In this document: piece by piece, positions 1 to 10,115 of the stretch
Numbering within the stretch: the stretch's first letter is position 1
How the letters are laid out: each line of letters starts with the position of its first letter
From: Lepidostoma basale
Lineage: Eukaryota > Arthropoda > Insecta > Trichoptera > Lepidostomatidae
Length of the DNA: 64,000 nucleotides
Assembly: GCA_022606425.2 (NCBI GenBank)
Contig: JAHDVF020000445.1
Span: 124,001-188,000 of the forward strand
Direction of reading: 5' to 3'
Position numbers and translations under genes: made by a program
The notes under the pieces: model-generated
Told to the model about the DNA's origin: nothing
Seen by the model: the letters and a program-made list of their open reading frames with translations, nothing else
Database searches by the model: none

Positions 1-203
1 TTTTATTACAATATATTTTTATAGAATTACATGTATTGCAATGCCGATAGATATGCCCTATAAAGGCGAAATATGACATACACTTTTAGAAAATAGACGT
101 TTCAATTAAAAATAAGGAATTTTAAAATTATTGTTTAGAATCTCAAACTTAAGAAATATTATTAATAAGCAATGATTATATAAAAAATATGAAAATAAGT
201 ATG
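1..203. other. AT-rich sequence, nothing recognised
   Basis: Very AT-rich, no ORF of note. The motif TTTTAGAAAATAGACG near 85-105 resembles the arm of the HH-C foldback family seen elsewhere in the window, but too little is left to call it. Confidence 0.4.
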
Positions 204-345
204 CAATAAAATGTTTTTAGTTTAATTCCACCTGTTTATTAGTTTCGACCGGTTTCAGCAGTTCACTGCTTCTCTGGTGGTGTTCAGAAGACAGCAGCTC
301 TAGTATTGTTTTAAAATAATATATATTTTTATTCTTTACAATGAC
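204..345 (-). repeat. HH-D repeat copy with hammerhead-like core
   Basis: This block aligns by eye with 38718-38868: same AGTTTAATTCCAC lead-in, ACCGGTTTCAGCAG, TTCAGAAGACAGCAGCTC and the following AT-rich run. On the minus strand it reads a helix II hairpin AGCAG/CTGCT followed by GAAACCGGTC (positions 256 to 247). The 5' core reads C-A-G-A-G-A instead of CUGANGA, so U4 is replaced; a self-cleaving activity is unlikely in this copy. The repeat family is clear, the ribozyme ancestry is inference. Confidence 0.6.
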
Positions 346-729
346 TTTCTACCAAGAAATTCTAATTAACAACATTACAAATGAGTATTTAATATGTATG
401 AATGTAAAAAATCATACAATTGAATACAATAGAAATCATTAAAATCTACAATTTTCGATCAGCATTCATGATTAAAATGTACGTATTTTATTAACATTTA
501 TAAATCATTAATAATAAACGGTACAAACAAACAATGTTAATAAATCAAAATACAGAATCTTAGAAATTAGTTTCCTGGATTCAAATTACCAATGATAACG
601 ACATTCTTCACATCTGTGTTTTTTTATTGTGTTGCTTCATGAATAATTCAATCCAATAATTACTATTTATTTAAAATTTGAGACTTGTGACAAACCGGAT
701 TGACCTCTTCACAAATACATATTTTTTTT
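346..729. other. AT-rich sequence, nothing recognised
   Basis: No coding potential and no repeat family matched within the window. Confidence 0.4.
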
Positions 730-1087
730 AAACTAACTAACTACCTAACCATCACGCCGTCTCTCCGAAAGGGTAGGCAGAAATAATGGACTGACACACT
801 TTAACGGATGCGGCATTCCATCCTTCTCTTTTCGCCCCGCGAGAGATGCTGTGTGATGGGTTGCGAACCTCATCGCCACCAAAAGGCATATCCCGCGCAC
901 ACTTCGATCGTCTAACGTCCACAAAATAAGTAAAACAAATTATATAAAATACAATGATAATTTATCACGTAATGTTCTTTTAGATAGTGCACTTGTCGTT
1001 AGCTGGACGATCCGGACATTTGAGTTTATTTAATTTATAATCCACGTATCCGCCGTTTTTTTTAATTAACTGTAATTAGGCACTTAA
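730..1087 (-). mobile_element. T element (SINE-like), near full-length copy
   Basis: On the minus strand it runs from TTAAGTGCCTAATTACAG through GGATACGTGG, an AT-rich middle, GACGATCGAAGTGTGCG and GTGGCGATGAGGTTCGC to the RTE-A-like 3' end (TCTGCCTACCC...GGCGTGATGG) and a GTTA-type tail. The 10735-11218 copy starts the same way, so about 350 bp is probably the full length. No ORF. GGTTCGCAACCC resembles a pol III B box, but no convincing A box was found, so the promoter origin is unresolved. Confidence 0.75.
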
Positions 1088-1117
1088 AACAATCCAACAC
1101 CAGAAAAAATTGGATAC

Positions 1118-1396
1118 ATGCATATTTATGGTGTTATTGTGCCGACCTTTATGTATGGAAGCGAAGCGTGGATCTGGCAAAATAATGATGAAAGTAGAAT
1201 AAATGCGGTAGAAATGAGATCTCTTAGACGAATGTGTTAATTCTCTGTATATGATAGTGTCGAATGAAAATAAAAGAAGTAGATGCGTTGTGAATGATGG
1301 TGTTAAGAACAAAAAAATGAAGATGGTTTGGACACATGGAAAGAATGAATGGAGAAAGAATGGTAAAAGTATACGTTAACGATGTAAATGAAACAA
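1118..1396 (+). mobile_element. RTE-A non-LTR retrotransposon 3' fragment
   Basis: Translates with interruptions as the post-reverse-transcriptase region: MYGSEAW-like (YGSEAWIWQ), INAVEMRSLRRMC, then WTHGKNEWRKNG-like frame-shifted remains of RWFGHMERMNGERM. Stops and small indels show it is dead. It faces the minus-strand RTE-A copy that starts immediately after it, forming a head-to-head pair. Confidence 0.75.
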
Positions 1397-1400
1397 TAAA

Positions 1401-1830
1401 TCTCTTAATCACGTCATTTCTCCGAAGGGCTAGGCAGAAAGAGTGGACTGCCACACTTTTCTTTCCTGATATATTTCTCTCGCTTCCTCAACATTCATAC
1501 ATGGTGTCATGCACGCGTGTTGATTTATGACTCCTCACGTGGCCGACATTCAATATTTGATTTATTTGATTGTGACACGTTTTCCTCGGTCTTACTCTAT
1601 TTCTTGTTCCATTTACATTGCTTACATATAATTTTTTTTACCATTCTTTCGTCAGTCATTCATTCTTGCCATGTGTCCAAATCATCTTAATGATCCTTTC
1701 ATTATTTTGTTCATAACACCATCATTCGCACCGCATTCACTTATTATACATTTTCATTCGACACTCTATCGTATACAGAGTATCTACACATTCGTCTAAC
1801 AGATATCATTTCTACCGCATTTATTTTTTG
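1401..1830 (-). mobile_element. RTE-A fragment, inverted relative to its neighbour
   Basis: Minus-strand 3' end begins at the CACGTCATTTCTCCG site (complement of the RTE-A terminus) and runs inward through CMNVEEAR-like, GRPR-like, WTHGKNE-like and SLRRMC-like coding relics. Frame is broken many times. No tail repeat is visible at 1401, so the copy may have been truncated by the rearrangement that produced the inverted pair. Confidence 0.75.
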
Positions 1831-2604
1831 CAAAATTTACAAATTTGTATTTATCTTTAAAATGTTTTATCGATAGTTGGAATTTGTTTTTTAATTTAGT
1901 GAATTCTTATTCATGAAAAACTTATGAGTTTTTTTTTTATTTAAGCTGCATCGCCTAGTCGTAAAAGTAATTTGTGTACCCAAAACACGATTTCAATATA
2001 ACTGTGTTACATTCCTACATGAAATTGAAGACTTTAAACTCTTTTCTGACACTAATTACTGCGTCTCGGTACTACGGCACAAAGAGGCAATAAATATCCT
2101 ACCAGGGTAGCATAACATCTGACAGGTTTGTTTAAATACTCCGGTAATTGGCCTGTTTGTTTTCGTATTGTAATTACCATTCACAACTCAAACGATTCGT
2201 CCGTACAGCCTATATGTCAGAATTAATGAGACTCACGTGTGCGGGTATAGGCGCGAAAGGTGTTTTAAATGTAAGGGCGTACGCCTAACGTAATTGCAGT
2301 AATATAAATACCTTTTCAATTTCATGGTTTCCTGGCAATCATTTAATTCCGTACTGTGAAGGGGTCTGGAAACTGGCAATTATGAAAGGAAAATTGAGTT
2401 TAATCTGTTCGTTGGCGTCCTCGTTAATTTTTTTGTGATATTAAATGGAAATATTCGTGAATTCAACCGTAGCAATTAATTTAATAAACACATTTTTCAA
2501 AGCTTAAAATAAACAAGAAAACACAATCGTAATAAACCTGTTAGCAAGAAGAACAAATGCTTTAAATACCACAATTCAGATTTGTTTATGAATCAAATAA
2601 TGAT
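1831..2604. other. Intergenic or intronic sequence, no repeat recognised
   Basis: Mixed composition, slightly GC-richer at 2040-2300. No ORF with coding character and no match to the repeat families in this window. Candidate ancestral intron sequence. Confidence 0.35.
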
Positions 2605-3085
2605 CCCTGAGATGGTTTGAACATATAGAACGAATGGATGAGAGTAGAATGGTTAAAAAGTTGTACACAAGTAGCGTGAGTGGAAAAAGGAGCCGAGGAC
2701 GACCGAGGAAAATATGGCATGACCAAATTAATCAATTACTAAAAGACAGTCACGATCGAAGTGTGCGCGGGAGATGCCTATTGGTGGCGATGAGGTTCGC
2801 AACCCATCACACCGCGTCTCCCGCGGAGCGAAAAGAGAAGGATGGAGTGCCGCATCAGTGAAAGTGTGACAGTCCATTATTTCTGCCTACCCTTTCGGGG
2901 AGACGGCGTGATGGTTAGTTAGTTAGTTAGTTCAGTCACATTCGAAGTCGGAATAATCGACGTGCGTGCATGTACGATGTATGAATGTAGAGGAATCCCG
3001 AGAGGTATGCCACGACAGAGCATTGTGGCGATCCAACTTCTCTGCCTACCCCTACAGCGAAATGGTGTGATGGTTAGTTAGTTCT
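2605..3085 (+). mobile_element. RTE-A fragment split by a T insertion
   Basis: Left part 2605-2753 encodes SLRWFEHIERMDESRMVKK and a GRPRKIWHDQINQLL stretch. The right part 2940-3085 resumes with NRRACM-like and VEES-like remnants and ends GATGGTTAGTTAGTT. Between them lies the T element at 2754-2932, flanked by the 7-bp duplication CAGTCAC (2747-2753 and 2933-2939). Removing the insert restores the colinear RTE-A 3' end. Confidence 0.85.
2754..2932 (+). mobile_element. 5'-truncated T element inserted in RTE-A
   Basis: Starts inside the T unit at GATCGAAGTGTGCGCG and ends in four GTTA repeats. Exact CAGTCAC target duplication on both sides supports retrotransposition. The RTE-A-like terminus of T agrees with mobilisation by an RTE-A enzyme (inference). 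Confidence 0.85.
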
Positions 3086-3308
3086 TTCGCTATACAATAC
3101 ATGGTATAATATCTTCAAATAGAGAAAAGGTAGCTCAAAAGCGACAAAAAATTATACGATATACGAGTATTTATTAAATGTTTTTATTTTGAAACACTGC
3201 TTTTATACGTTTTACACTGCTGTTCGCCAACGGTGAAATCTCGTAAAAAATATGATAGTTTTAAAACAGTGGTTCAAACTTAATATTATATACAATATTA
3301 TATTAATG

Positions 3309-3430
3309 CATCATAGTGCCAAACCAAAGCTAGTATGTTAAGTGCCAAAGTATCAACGTGCCATCGTATCAACGCGCCAAAGTATCAACATGCCAAATCA
3401 TAGCCAGTAAAGTGCCAAAGTATAATAGGC
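3309..3430. repeat. Short degenerate tandem repeat (~17-bp unit)
   Basis: About six to seven imperfect copies of a unit close to AGTGCCAAAGTATCAAC, with GTGCCA/GCGCCA/ATGCCA at each start. Not seen elsewhere in the window. Confidence 0.7.
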
Positions 3431-3474
3431 CAAAACAATGAATTATCGTAACACTATATAATATTTAATAGATA

Positions 3475-3690
3475 ATCCATTGTTTTGGCGGAAACACCTA
3501 GATATTTCAACATTATCAACTGTTTATTAAAATACTGTTATATAATATCACAATTGATTTTTGTAATTGTTTTATTATCGCGACAGCTGTTAGAATCATC
3601 AGGTACTGTTATCATCAGTTGATTGTTCAGTTGTCATCGTGTTACAATCAGCTGATTGTTGCACCTGATAATGCTAACATAGAAAATAAT
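3475..3690 (-). repeat. HH-A element, degenerate inverted pair
   Basis: Left arm begins CCATTGTTTTGGCGGAAACACC and runs to GCGACAGCTGTT (minus-strand hammerhead 3' half). A second degenerate arm ends CACCTGATAATGC on the plus strand. Family membership follows from the 33535-33860 and 42560-42785 copies. Core bases are broken in both arms. Confidence 0.6.
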
Positions 3691-4015
3691 TCAATTGTGT
3701 TTCAAGTAAATAGTTAATAATATTGTGTATTTAATTCAAATAATGTTTCATTCACTTTTATCAGTTTGTTTATGTGCAAACGTTTTAAAGTCGTAATACT
3801 TTCAATATCTTGAGAAAAATATAAATATAATGAATTATAAATGACAGGTAGCTTAATGTATACATATTGATAAATGCATACACTATATATGCAAGAAAAT
3901 AGCAATTTGTACCGCTTTCAACAAAATGACATGTTATTATCAAGTCTTGGGGTTCCGTCAACCCCTTAAATTTTTATAATATTGAAAGTAGCAACCCTCT
4001 ACATAACTATAAAGT
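3691..4015. other. AT-rich sequence, nothing recognised
   Basis: No coding potential; short ORFs here have random composition. Confidence 0.35.
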
Positions 4016-4339
4016 ATGAACCTGGAATGCACCATTAGGGCGGATTTGGGATTTCGTTTAAAGAGGGTTGACGCAACTTTCGCCACATTTCAAATTTGTC
4101 GGAATAAGGGAAACTTTGTGAACTGCATCGATGCGACAGGGGATGGAAAACTGCGGAGCGAGGGTTGCGAAAGGGCGCTTTTTAATGTGAGGGATACCTT
4201 TTGCGAATCACTCGACCCAACCATGAGCAGGTACGACTACCTGCCAAATGGGATTATTAAGATGGAATCTCCCTATGTAAAGTGTGCTGTTATTTTAAAT
4301 ATTTTTCTTTTTAATATACATTTTCCCTATCACGAATAA
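4016..4339 (+). other. Unassigned 107-codon open frame
   Basis: Open from ATG at 4016 to 4339, GC-richer than its surroundings at 4016-4280. I recognise no domain, signal peptide or splice context, and no strong polypyrimidine/AG lies at its start. It may be a chance ORF in a single-copy island or a decayed element. I do not claim a gene. Confidence 0.15.
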
Positions 4340-4354
4340 TGTTGTATTTATTTT

Positions 4355-4500
4355 AATATTGTCAATTGTTTTGGCCGAAACACTATGATACCTTAACATT
4401 TTAAACTGTTAAATTAAATAACTTTGTTTTTTTCTATCATAATTGTATTTTATTTTACGCGACAGCTGTTTCATCAATCTATGTTGTTGTTGGTGTTACA
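4355..4500 (-). repeat. HH-A element, single degenerate arm
   Basis: Shares TTGTTTTGGCCGAAACACTATGATAC and the GCGACAGCTGTTTC block with other HH-A copies. The part that would form helix II and the CUGAUGA core is eroded (ATCAATCTATGTTG). Confidence 0.6.
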
Positions 4501-4684
4501 ATAATATATCAAATTTATATAAACTAAATTATTAACTAAATTATTAAATGTTATAAATAACCTAATTCCTTCTTATACCCCATTAGTATATAGTACATTA
4601 AAAACTTTTCCCCTGTACAGCCGAGCTAAAAAATAATATGTAATACTACCTTCAACTTTTGTCACCTTTCGTTTACCGTTTGGA

Positions 4685-4990
4685 ATTTGATTAATTTGGT
4701 TGTCCTGTTGTCCTCGGTCTGCCTCGACTCTGTATTCCATTTACATCATTAACGTATCCTTTCTTAACCATTATTTCTCCATCCAAGCGCTCCATATGTC
4801 CGAAACAACGAAGCGATCCTTTCATAACTTTGTTCATAATAGTTCTTATTCGGAAGAATCGACGTGCATGTATGACTCGTTGTATGAATGTGGAGGAAGC
4901 TAGAAAGGTTTGCCAGGATAGAGTTGTATGGCAGTCCATTCTTTATGTCTACCTCTGCGGAGAAACGGCGTGATTTTACTAGTTTCTACA
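4685..4990. mobile_element. Two RTE-A fragments in opposite orientation
   Basis: 4685-4850 is minus strand and encodes NKVMKGSLRCFGHMERLDGE, VNDVNG and RGRPR. 4850-4990 is plus strand and encodes RRACM, MNVEEARKVCQDRV and the terminal GGCGTGA. They abut with no spacer. That implies an inversion or a pair of insertions with a shared breakpoint. Confidence 0.75.
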
Positions 4991-5019
4991 CCACTTAATA
5001 TGAATAATTTATCAATTGT

Positions 5020-5066
5020 TAAAACCAACCGGTTTCGCTCCTGCCTTAGCTTGGTCAGGGTTATAA
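5020..5066 (-). ncRNA. HH-E hammerhead-like motif, mutated core
   Basis: Minus strand reads TAACC-CTGACCA, a disrupted helix II, AGGAGCGAAACCGGTTGG. Compared with the intact HH-E copy (26017-26060), core G8 is C and helix II no longer pairs fully. Helix I (TAACC with GGTT) is retained. Confidence 0.55.
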
Positions 5067-5069
5067 AAT

Positions 5070-5607
5070 AAAATTTATTTTCTATCTCCGACAAATCCTG
5101 AATATTCGATAAACTTTTTTCAAATAATGAATAAAATATTACATGAAAGATAAATGCAAAGTAATTGTTCGTTTCAGTAAAATTGCCAATAAATGTAATT
5201 TTCCCCAAATACGAATTACAGAATATGAAATTATCTTGGAATTCTAAATTAGTACGATATTACGCATTCAACTTAGTTCCAAAACCTCGGTATGTCTGGC
5301 GGATAAGGAACGCGATTTTAGTATCTTTAAGTTTGCAAAATGATTTCCCCTACAATGTACACAAAACATTTTCTTAAAGACAATCAAACAAGTTTCGAAG
5401 GAAGTTATCTCATTTTCCCGTAGTAAATAGCGAGTACAATAATTTTAAGTTTGACGATGTTGTATCTAACATGACTAGATTCCAAGAACGAAATATCTTA
5501 GAAATACCAGAGACAGCACAAACATTATTAAACTTCTTTAATGCATTAAATTTATCTAAACATATACTGTATACTACAGATTGTTATTTTAAACATTATT
5601 TATTTTA
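5070..5607. other. AT-rich sequence, nothing recognised
   Basis: Several short ORFs, none with a recognisable domain. No repeat match found within the window. Confidence 0.35.
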
Positions 5608-5690
5608 TCGCTCTTTACATTATAAGAGCGCGAGCCAAATGTATGTAAAGGGTACAGCTATCATTATTGGTACGAGCTAGCTAAGCTAAG
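5608..5690 (-). mobile_element. SINE1 3' fragment
   Basis: Matches the tail part of SINE1 (GCGCGAGCCAAAT...GTAAAGGGTA...GCTATCAT on this strand). The tRNA head is missing. Confidence 0.65.
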
Positions 5691-5732
5691 CTCGTATAGC
5701 TTGCTAAGTTATAATAGAAAACACTAGAGTCA

Positions 5733-6200
5733 AATAATATAGACCTAAAACTGAGAATACTCCTCATCAAGACCTATGTATGGAGTGTCTTGATGTACGG
5801 CTGCGAGACATGGTACCTATCCGAAAGGGATAAGCGGAGACTAGAGGCTTTTGAGATGTGGTCCTATAGAAGACTCTTAGGAATTTCCTGGAGAGACCAC
5901 ATCACGAATGAGGAAGTTCTTCAAGGAATCGAAGGCACCTACTCAGGACCTTGTCCGAAAGGCGTGCAAGATGGATCGGCCATGTAATACGTCAAGAAGG
6001 TCTCTTGCATGCCATAATGGAGGGTATGACCAAGGGGACAAACTCTAGGGGACGCCCACGCCGAGAATACCTGGAGGACCTGTTGGTGGACGTGCGCTGC
6101 TCATCATATGCAGATTTCAAAAGAGCCGCACAAGACAGGGAAGAATGGAAGAGAAGAATAAAGGAAATTGCAGCAAACCAATCCCAGGATTGAAACCAGA
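5733..6200 (+). mobile_element. RTE-C non-LTR fragment
   Basis: Encodes MYGCETWYLSERDKRRLEAF, YRRLLGISWRDHITNEEVL, then after one frameshift near 5950 RRARWIGHVIRQEGLLHAIM, SRGRPRREYLEDLL, DREEWKRRIKEIA and a stop. This is the domain downstream of reverse transcriptase. The copy at 17222-17706 is inverted and starts at nearly the same internal base (CAAATAATATAGACC), so both were truncated at a common point or derive from a duplication. Confidence 0.85.
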
Positions 6201-6276
6201 GAAGAAAAAGTTAAGTTATAGCTAAGTTATCTCATGACATGTGATATTATTATTATCCTCATTATTATTATTATTT

Positions 6277-6355
6277 TGTTGAATCGCTCTCTACATCATT
6301 ACAGCGCTAGCAAAATCAATGTTAAGGGTATAGCTATCATATTGGTTCTCGTGAT
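6277..6355 (-). mobile_element. SINE1 3' fragment
   Basis: GAATCGCTCTCTACATCATTACAGCG...GGTATAGCTATCATATTGG matches the complement of the SINE1 3' half. It is fused directly to the RTE-E fragment at 6356. Confidence 0.7.
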
Positions 6356-6900
6356 AGCCAGGAAATCCGTCTCCTATCGGGTCTTCGGCGTCCCTCAGAT
6401 TTGCCCCCTAATATCAGTTGGAGAAGGTGGTAATTTTCCCCACGCGTACATGACCCAGATGTGAAATCTTCCGAACCTTGATAGTTGACAACAGCTCCCT
6501 GTCAACTTTAGCTCGCCTCAGGACTTCAGTATTAGTAACCATGTCTGTCCAGGGAATTTTGAGCATTCGGTGATAGTCACATTTCAAATGCTTCCAGTCT
6601 GTTCATTGAGTTGACTTCTAAGGTCCACGTTTCACATCCATACAATAAAACAGACCACACATAGCATTTGATCATTCAGCGGCGGAGTTTCAGATTTATG
6701 TTATCATTGCAGAAGAGTGATTTCATTTTATTAAATGCAGCTCTTGCTGCCTCAATTCTGCATTTTATCTCTACATCTGGGTCAAGAGAATGCGTTAGCA
6801 TGCTGCCGAGGTATTCAAATGTCTCCACCCTTTAACGTTACGGCCGTTCAAATGCAATACTGACCCACTATAGTCAATTCCCTTTAAATATCATTAATAT
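6356..6900 (-). mobile_element. RTE-E non-LTR fragment, heavily decayed
   Basis: Minus strand carries RTE-E relics in order: an LYGCE-like region (CACACATAGC...TTATTG complement), FEMW-like, MLKIPWTDMVTNTEVLRRA-like, LSTIKVRKISHLGH, then GRRRP. No frame is open over its length. It matches 27485-27935 and 38322-38690. Confidence 0.7.
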
Positions 6901-7015
6901 ATTTTATCGAGAAGTTAATTTTATAGTTATTTACTAGGCTGCTACACCTTATAAATTGGATGATTTGTAAAGCGCGTTTTTTATGATTTAATTGAATTAT
7001 CGCCATTTTATTGTC

Positions 7016-7480
7016 ACGTATTTATCAATGAAAGCGAAAATGGCCGTACACAATGGAGTTCTGGTTCCAACCCTTATGTATGGAAGCGAAGCATGGAACT
7101 GACAGAATAAAGATGAGAGCAGAATAAATGCGGTAGAAATGAGGTCCCTAAGACGTATGTGTAGTAGAACGATGTACGACAGAATCTCAAATACCGATAT
7201 TGGAAAGGAATGTAAAGTGAAAGAAGGTATTATGAACAAAATTATGAAAGGATCGCTGCGTTGGTTCGGACATATGGAGAGCATGGGTGAAGAAAGAATG
7301 GTTGGAAAAATTTTAAAGGTTGGTCATGTCAGAAGCCGGAAGAATTGACGTGCGTGTTTGACTCGATGTATGAATGTGGAGGAATCTAGAGAGGTGTGCC
7401 AGGATAGAGTAATGTGGCGGTCCATTCTCTCTGCCTACCCCTGCGGGGAAACGGCGTGTTGGTTTGTTGTTGTTGTTGTT
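7016..7480 (+). mobile_element. RTE-A-II fragment with TTG tail
   Basis: Encodes KAKMAVHNGVLVPTLMYGSE, AVEMRSLRRMCSRTMYDRIS, MNKIMKGSLRWFGHMESMGE and, after an internal deletion, MNVEESREVCQDRVMWRSIL plus SAYPCGETA. Ends GGCGTGTTGGTTTGTTGTTGTTGTT. The TTG tail places it in subgroup II rather than the GTTA-tailed group. Confidence 0.85.
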
Positions 7481-7482
7481 TA

Positions 7483-7605
7483 TTGTTACGTGAATTCTTC
7501 ACTATATCAAAGAAAGTGTGACAATCACACTGCCATCGCCGGAATCGAACTCGAGATCTTCGGCGTTGCGGTCAAAGATATTACCACTCTGCTACGAAGA
7601 TCGTC
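7483..7605 (-). mobile_element. SINE1 5' half (tRNA-derived head)
   Basis: Complement reads GACGATCTTCGTAGCAGAGTGGTAATATC... with an A-box-like TAGCAGAGTGG and a B box GAGTTCGATTCC, followed by GGCGATGGCAGTGTGATTGTCACA. The 3' half is missing at 7483, where it meets the RTE-A-II tail. Confidence 0.8.
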
Positions 7606-8284
7606 TTTTCGTATATTTCGTTTACATTATTTCCATTTCGCACCATTTTTTACTTATTTACGTATGGACATATATACTCATATCAGTGTAAGACGCCAGG
7701 GGCCCAGAATACGAAGGAGTGAAGAGTGTGTGTGTTCAGTGTTCACACACCGCAAGAGCAAATCTTATTTGAATCGATTGCTGGCGCTCCCTCCCATTGG
7801 CTCGGCGATATCTACATACCGCGCCGCCACTCTCTCCTGTCTCCTAGCATTATGGAACGTACCATATTTTCAAATTCTTAGAGCTTATTCGCAATCACTT
7901 GTTTCCTTTGTTAGTTCCCACAGTGATCGTATCCCACCCAAAGCGTTTGAAAGCAAAAATTCTGTATGTATTCGCGATACCGCGATAAGCTGATAATACC
8001 GTTAAGCGAGAGCTCTTGCGATGATGTGATCATCTATTATGGTATTGCACTGTGCTAAACTGTTACTCACTGAGGATTCCTGTCATCCTCATTGTAAAAT
8101 ATTTATTTTTAAATTATTTAACGAAAAATTTTAAATACTTCAAAAGTAGAGCGTATGTATTAGATTTTTATTAACAGAAATAACATCGGCTAATCTGCTT
8201 AACCATAAAATAATTTTCAATGAAAAAGAACTCGATTTATAGACCAATATATTTTATATTGTTACTGTGTTATATACTTTTAAT
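7606..8284. other. GC-richer segment, unassigned
   Basis: 7680-8090 has moderate GC and a purine/pyrimidine mix unlike the surrounding AT-rich DNA. An open frame at 7358-7993 crosses an RTE fragment and the complement of a SINE, so it is not a gene. A solo LTR was considered but no terminal duplication was found. Confidence 0.25.
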
Positions 8285-8760
8285 ATATAAGACTATCATA
8301 AGACCGGTAGTCACCTACGGCTGTGAGACATGGTCTCTAACGCAGAGAGAGGAAGGCAAGCTGGCAGTTTTTGAAAGGAATACTGAGAAAAAAATTTGGA
8401 CCCATGCTGGAGGATGGGACTTTAAAGACAGAATTTATAAAAAAAACGAACTTGAAGAAGTAATTAATCAGGAAACAGTAGTGAGATTCTGTAAGTCTCA
8501 ACGTCTACGGTGGGCTGGCCATTCGGAAAGAATGCCAGAGGGTAGAACACCACAAATTATATCCAGATGGGTGCCTCGCGAAAAGAGACCATGAGGCAGA
8601 CCGAGGAGAAGATGGGCTGATTGCGTGGAACAAGATTGGGAGAAAATGGAAGGAGCTGGGGAATGGAGAGAGATGGCCAGAGACAGAAGTCAGTGGAGGA
8701 CCGTTGTGGAGGAGGCCAAGTCCCACACTGGGATGTAGCGCCGAGAAATGAATGAATGAA
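8285..8760 (+). mobile_element. RTE-H non-LTR fragment with GAAT tail
   Basis: Encodes IRPVVTYGCETWSLTQREEG, a degenerate middle, SQRLRWAGHSERMPEGRTPQ, GRPRRRWADCVEQDW, EMARDRSQWRTVVEEAKSH and a stop, then ends in TGAATGAATGAATGAA. One in-frame stop separates EKRP from GRPR. A tiny 3' piece of the same group is at 63540-63640. Confidence 0.8.
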
Positions 8761-8834
8761 TGAATGAACTATGTTTTTTTTAGTATATTTATATATTTTT
8801 TAATGGTCGTATTCTTTCACCATGATACCAAGTA

Positions 8835-8950
8835 CACCAGTGATTCTTAACCAATACGCCAGTGCCCCTTTGTGGGCGTTTTGGAGATCTGACGGGGCGT
8901 TTTTAAATATTTAGCATTTAGGGGGCGCTGCAGAAGTCGAGTGGGCATTA
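8835..8950 (+). mobile_element. hAT-like DNA transposon end
   Basis: CAGTGATTCTTAACC followed by CGCCAGTGCCCCTTTGTGGGCGTT resembles a hAT terminal inverted repeat and subterminal region. The second end was not found. Confidence 0.4.
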
Positions 8951-9174
8951 TGTCGTTATAGAAAAATAAGCTTACTCATGAGCTACGCAAACCGATACGA
9001 TTTCACATTCATTTGATTAGATAAGTCGTGTTAAATAAATAACACTTACACGTGCATCATTTTTTATTGGGAGTAGGAAATCCATTGCATAAAATACATG
9101 CATACACAGAGAAAAGTATAAATTTTAAAATTCGTTTTATTTAGAAAAATCAAGATTTAAAATACTTGTTGAGT

Positions 9175-9240
9175 TAATCAAATGATTTTACTGAAACGTT
9201 TACTGTAGTTAAAAAACGTCGTTTTATTTAATTATTACTT
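9175..9240. repeat. HH-B flank fragment
   Basis: CAAATGATTTTACTGAAAC...GTAGTTAAAAAACGTCGTTTTATTTAATTATT matches the outer arm of HH-B elements (20208-20450, 62876-63093). No hammerhead core is left. Confidence 0.5.
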
Positions 9241-9829
9241 ATTGAGTTGTAAATTACTGTGGATATTCATGATATGATAAAAAAAAAATTCTCTCAGAAG
9301 ACATGAGAGTTAGATGGTCAGGGTTAAAGTTCCAATACCTCAGAAATTATGAGACATAAGACTCCAGTGATTCACCCACATTTCTAGATTGGGATTAGTA
9401 CGGTTGATAAGAGGACTTGATAGATTCATTGACTTAGCATTAAATTTAATTAATTCCTTGAACTTTCTCACAATCTGAACAAATTACACAAAATTGTTTT
9501 ATTTGGGAAACCTTAGTACCTAAATATCGTGCCTCGTGTTTCATAGTTTGTTTATAATATTTCTTGCCGACGGCGATGAATACATTCGAGATAACCTAAA
9601 AAAGCCATGTGCAATAAATTATTAAACGACACGAAAAGGAATATCCTCCTAACAGAGAAAAAACCGCTAGAACAGAAGGAAGATTTTACCCGCAACGGAT
9701 TATTCAAATTTATTCTAGTACAAAATTGTTCGTCGAAAAACTACGCATTCAAGTTTTCCTAATACAAACAATGTTATATTCGAAACAGTGAATTACTAGC
9801 GATAAATCTCTTCGCCTAGATTTCACAGG

Positions 9830-10115
9830 AAGGTATTTCTCAGGTTGGCCACCAGGAGTGCACAAGTGGGAGGGGGTACCAGCAAGAGCGAAAACAAGAT
9901 TGGGCAATCTGTGCTCCTGTTACATTCGGCTGGTTGGCGGAGACTCGGTAATTTGATTTCGTTTTTTCAGCGCCACCCGCGCCGCGCCTTTACCCTTCTC
10001 AAGCGCCCGGGATGATGGCGTTACCACCGCAGATCTTCTATGCTCCTGGTATTTTGCATTTGATATAAAGGCGGTTCGAGGGTGGGAATATTTTTTATCG
10101 TGAAGGAAGGGAATT
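9830..10115. other. GC-rich single-copy-like island
   Basis: Sharply GC-richer than its surroundings, without an ORF or repeat match in the window. Candidate ancestral intron sequence or conserved non-coding element; not tested. Confidence 0.35.

Noticed and set aside
730..1087. Telomeric repeat block from the ACTA/GTTA runs
   Set aside because: The runs are 2-4 units of a 4-bp tail at retroelement ends, not TTAGG arrays.
4016..4339. Host exon
   Set aside because: No credible splice acceptor or donor and no recognisable domain; kept only as an unassigned frame.
7358..7993. 211-codon plus-strand open frame, the longest in the window
   Set aside because: It starts in an RTE-A end, crosses the complement of a SINE1 head and continues into unassigned DNA. 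No domain and no consistent coding signal.
7689..8090. Solo LTR between TG and CA dinucleotides
   Set aside because: No flanking 4-6 bp duplication and no second copy in the window.
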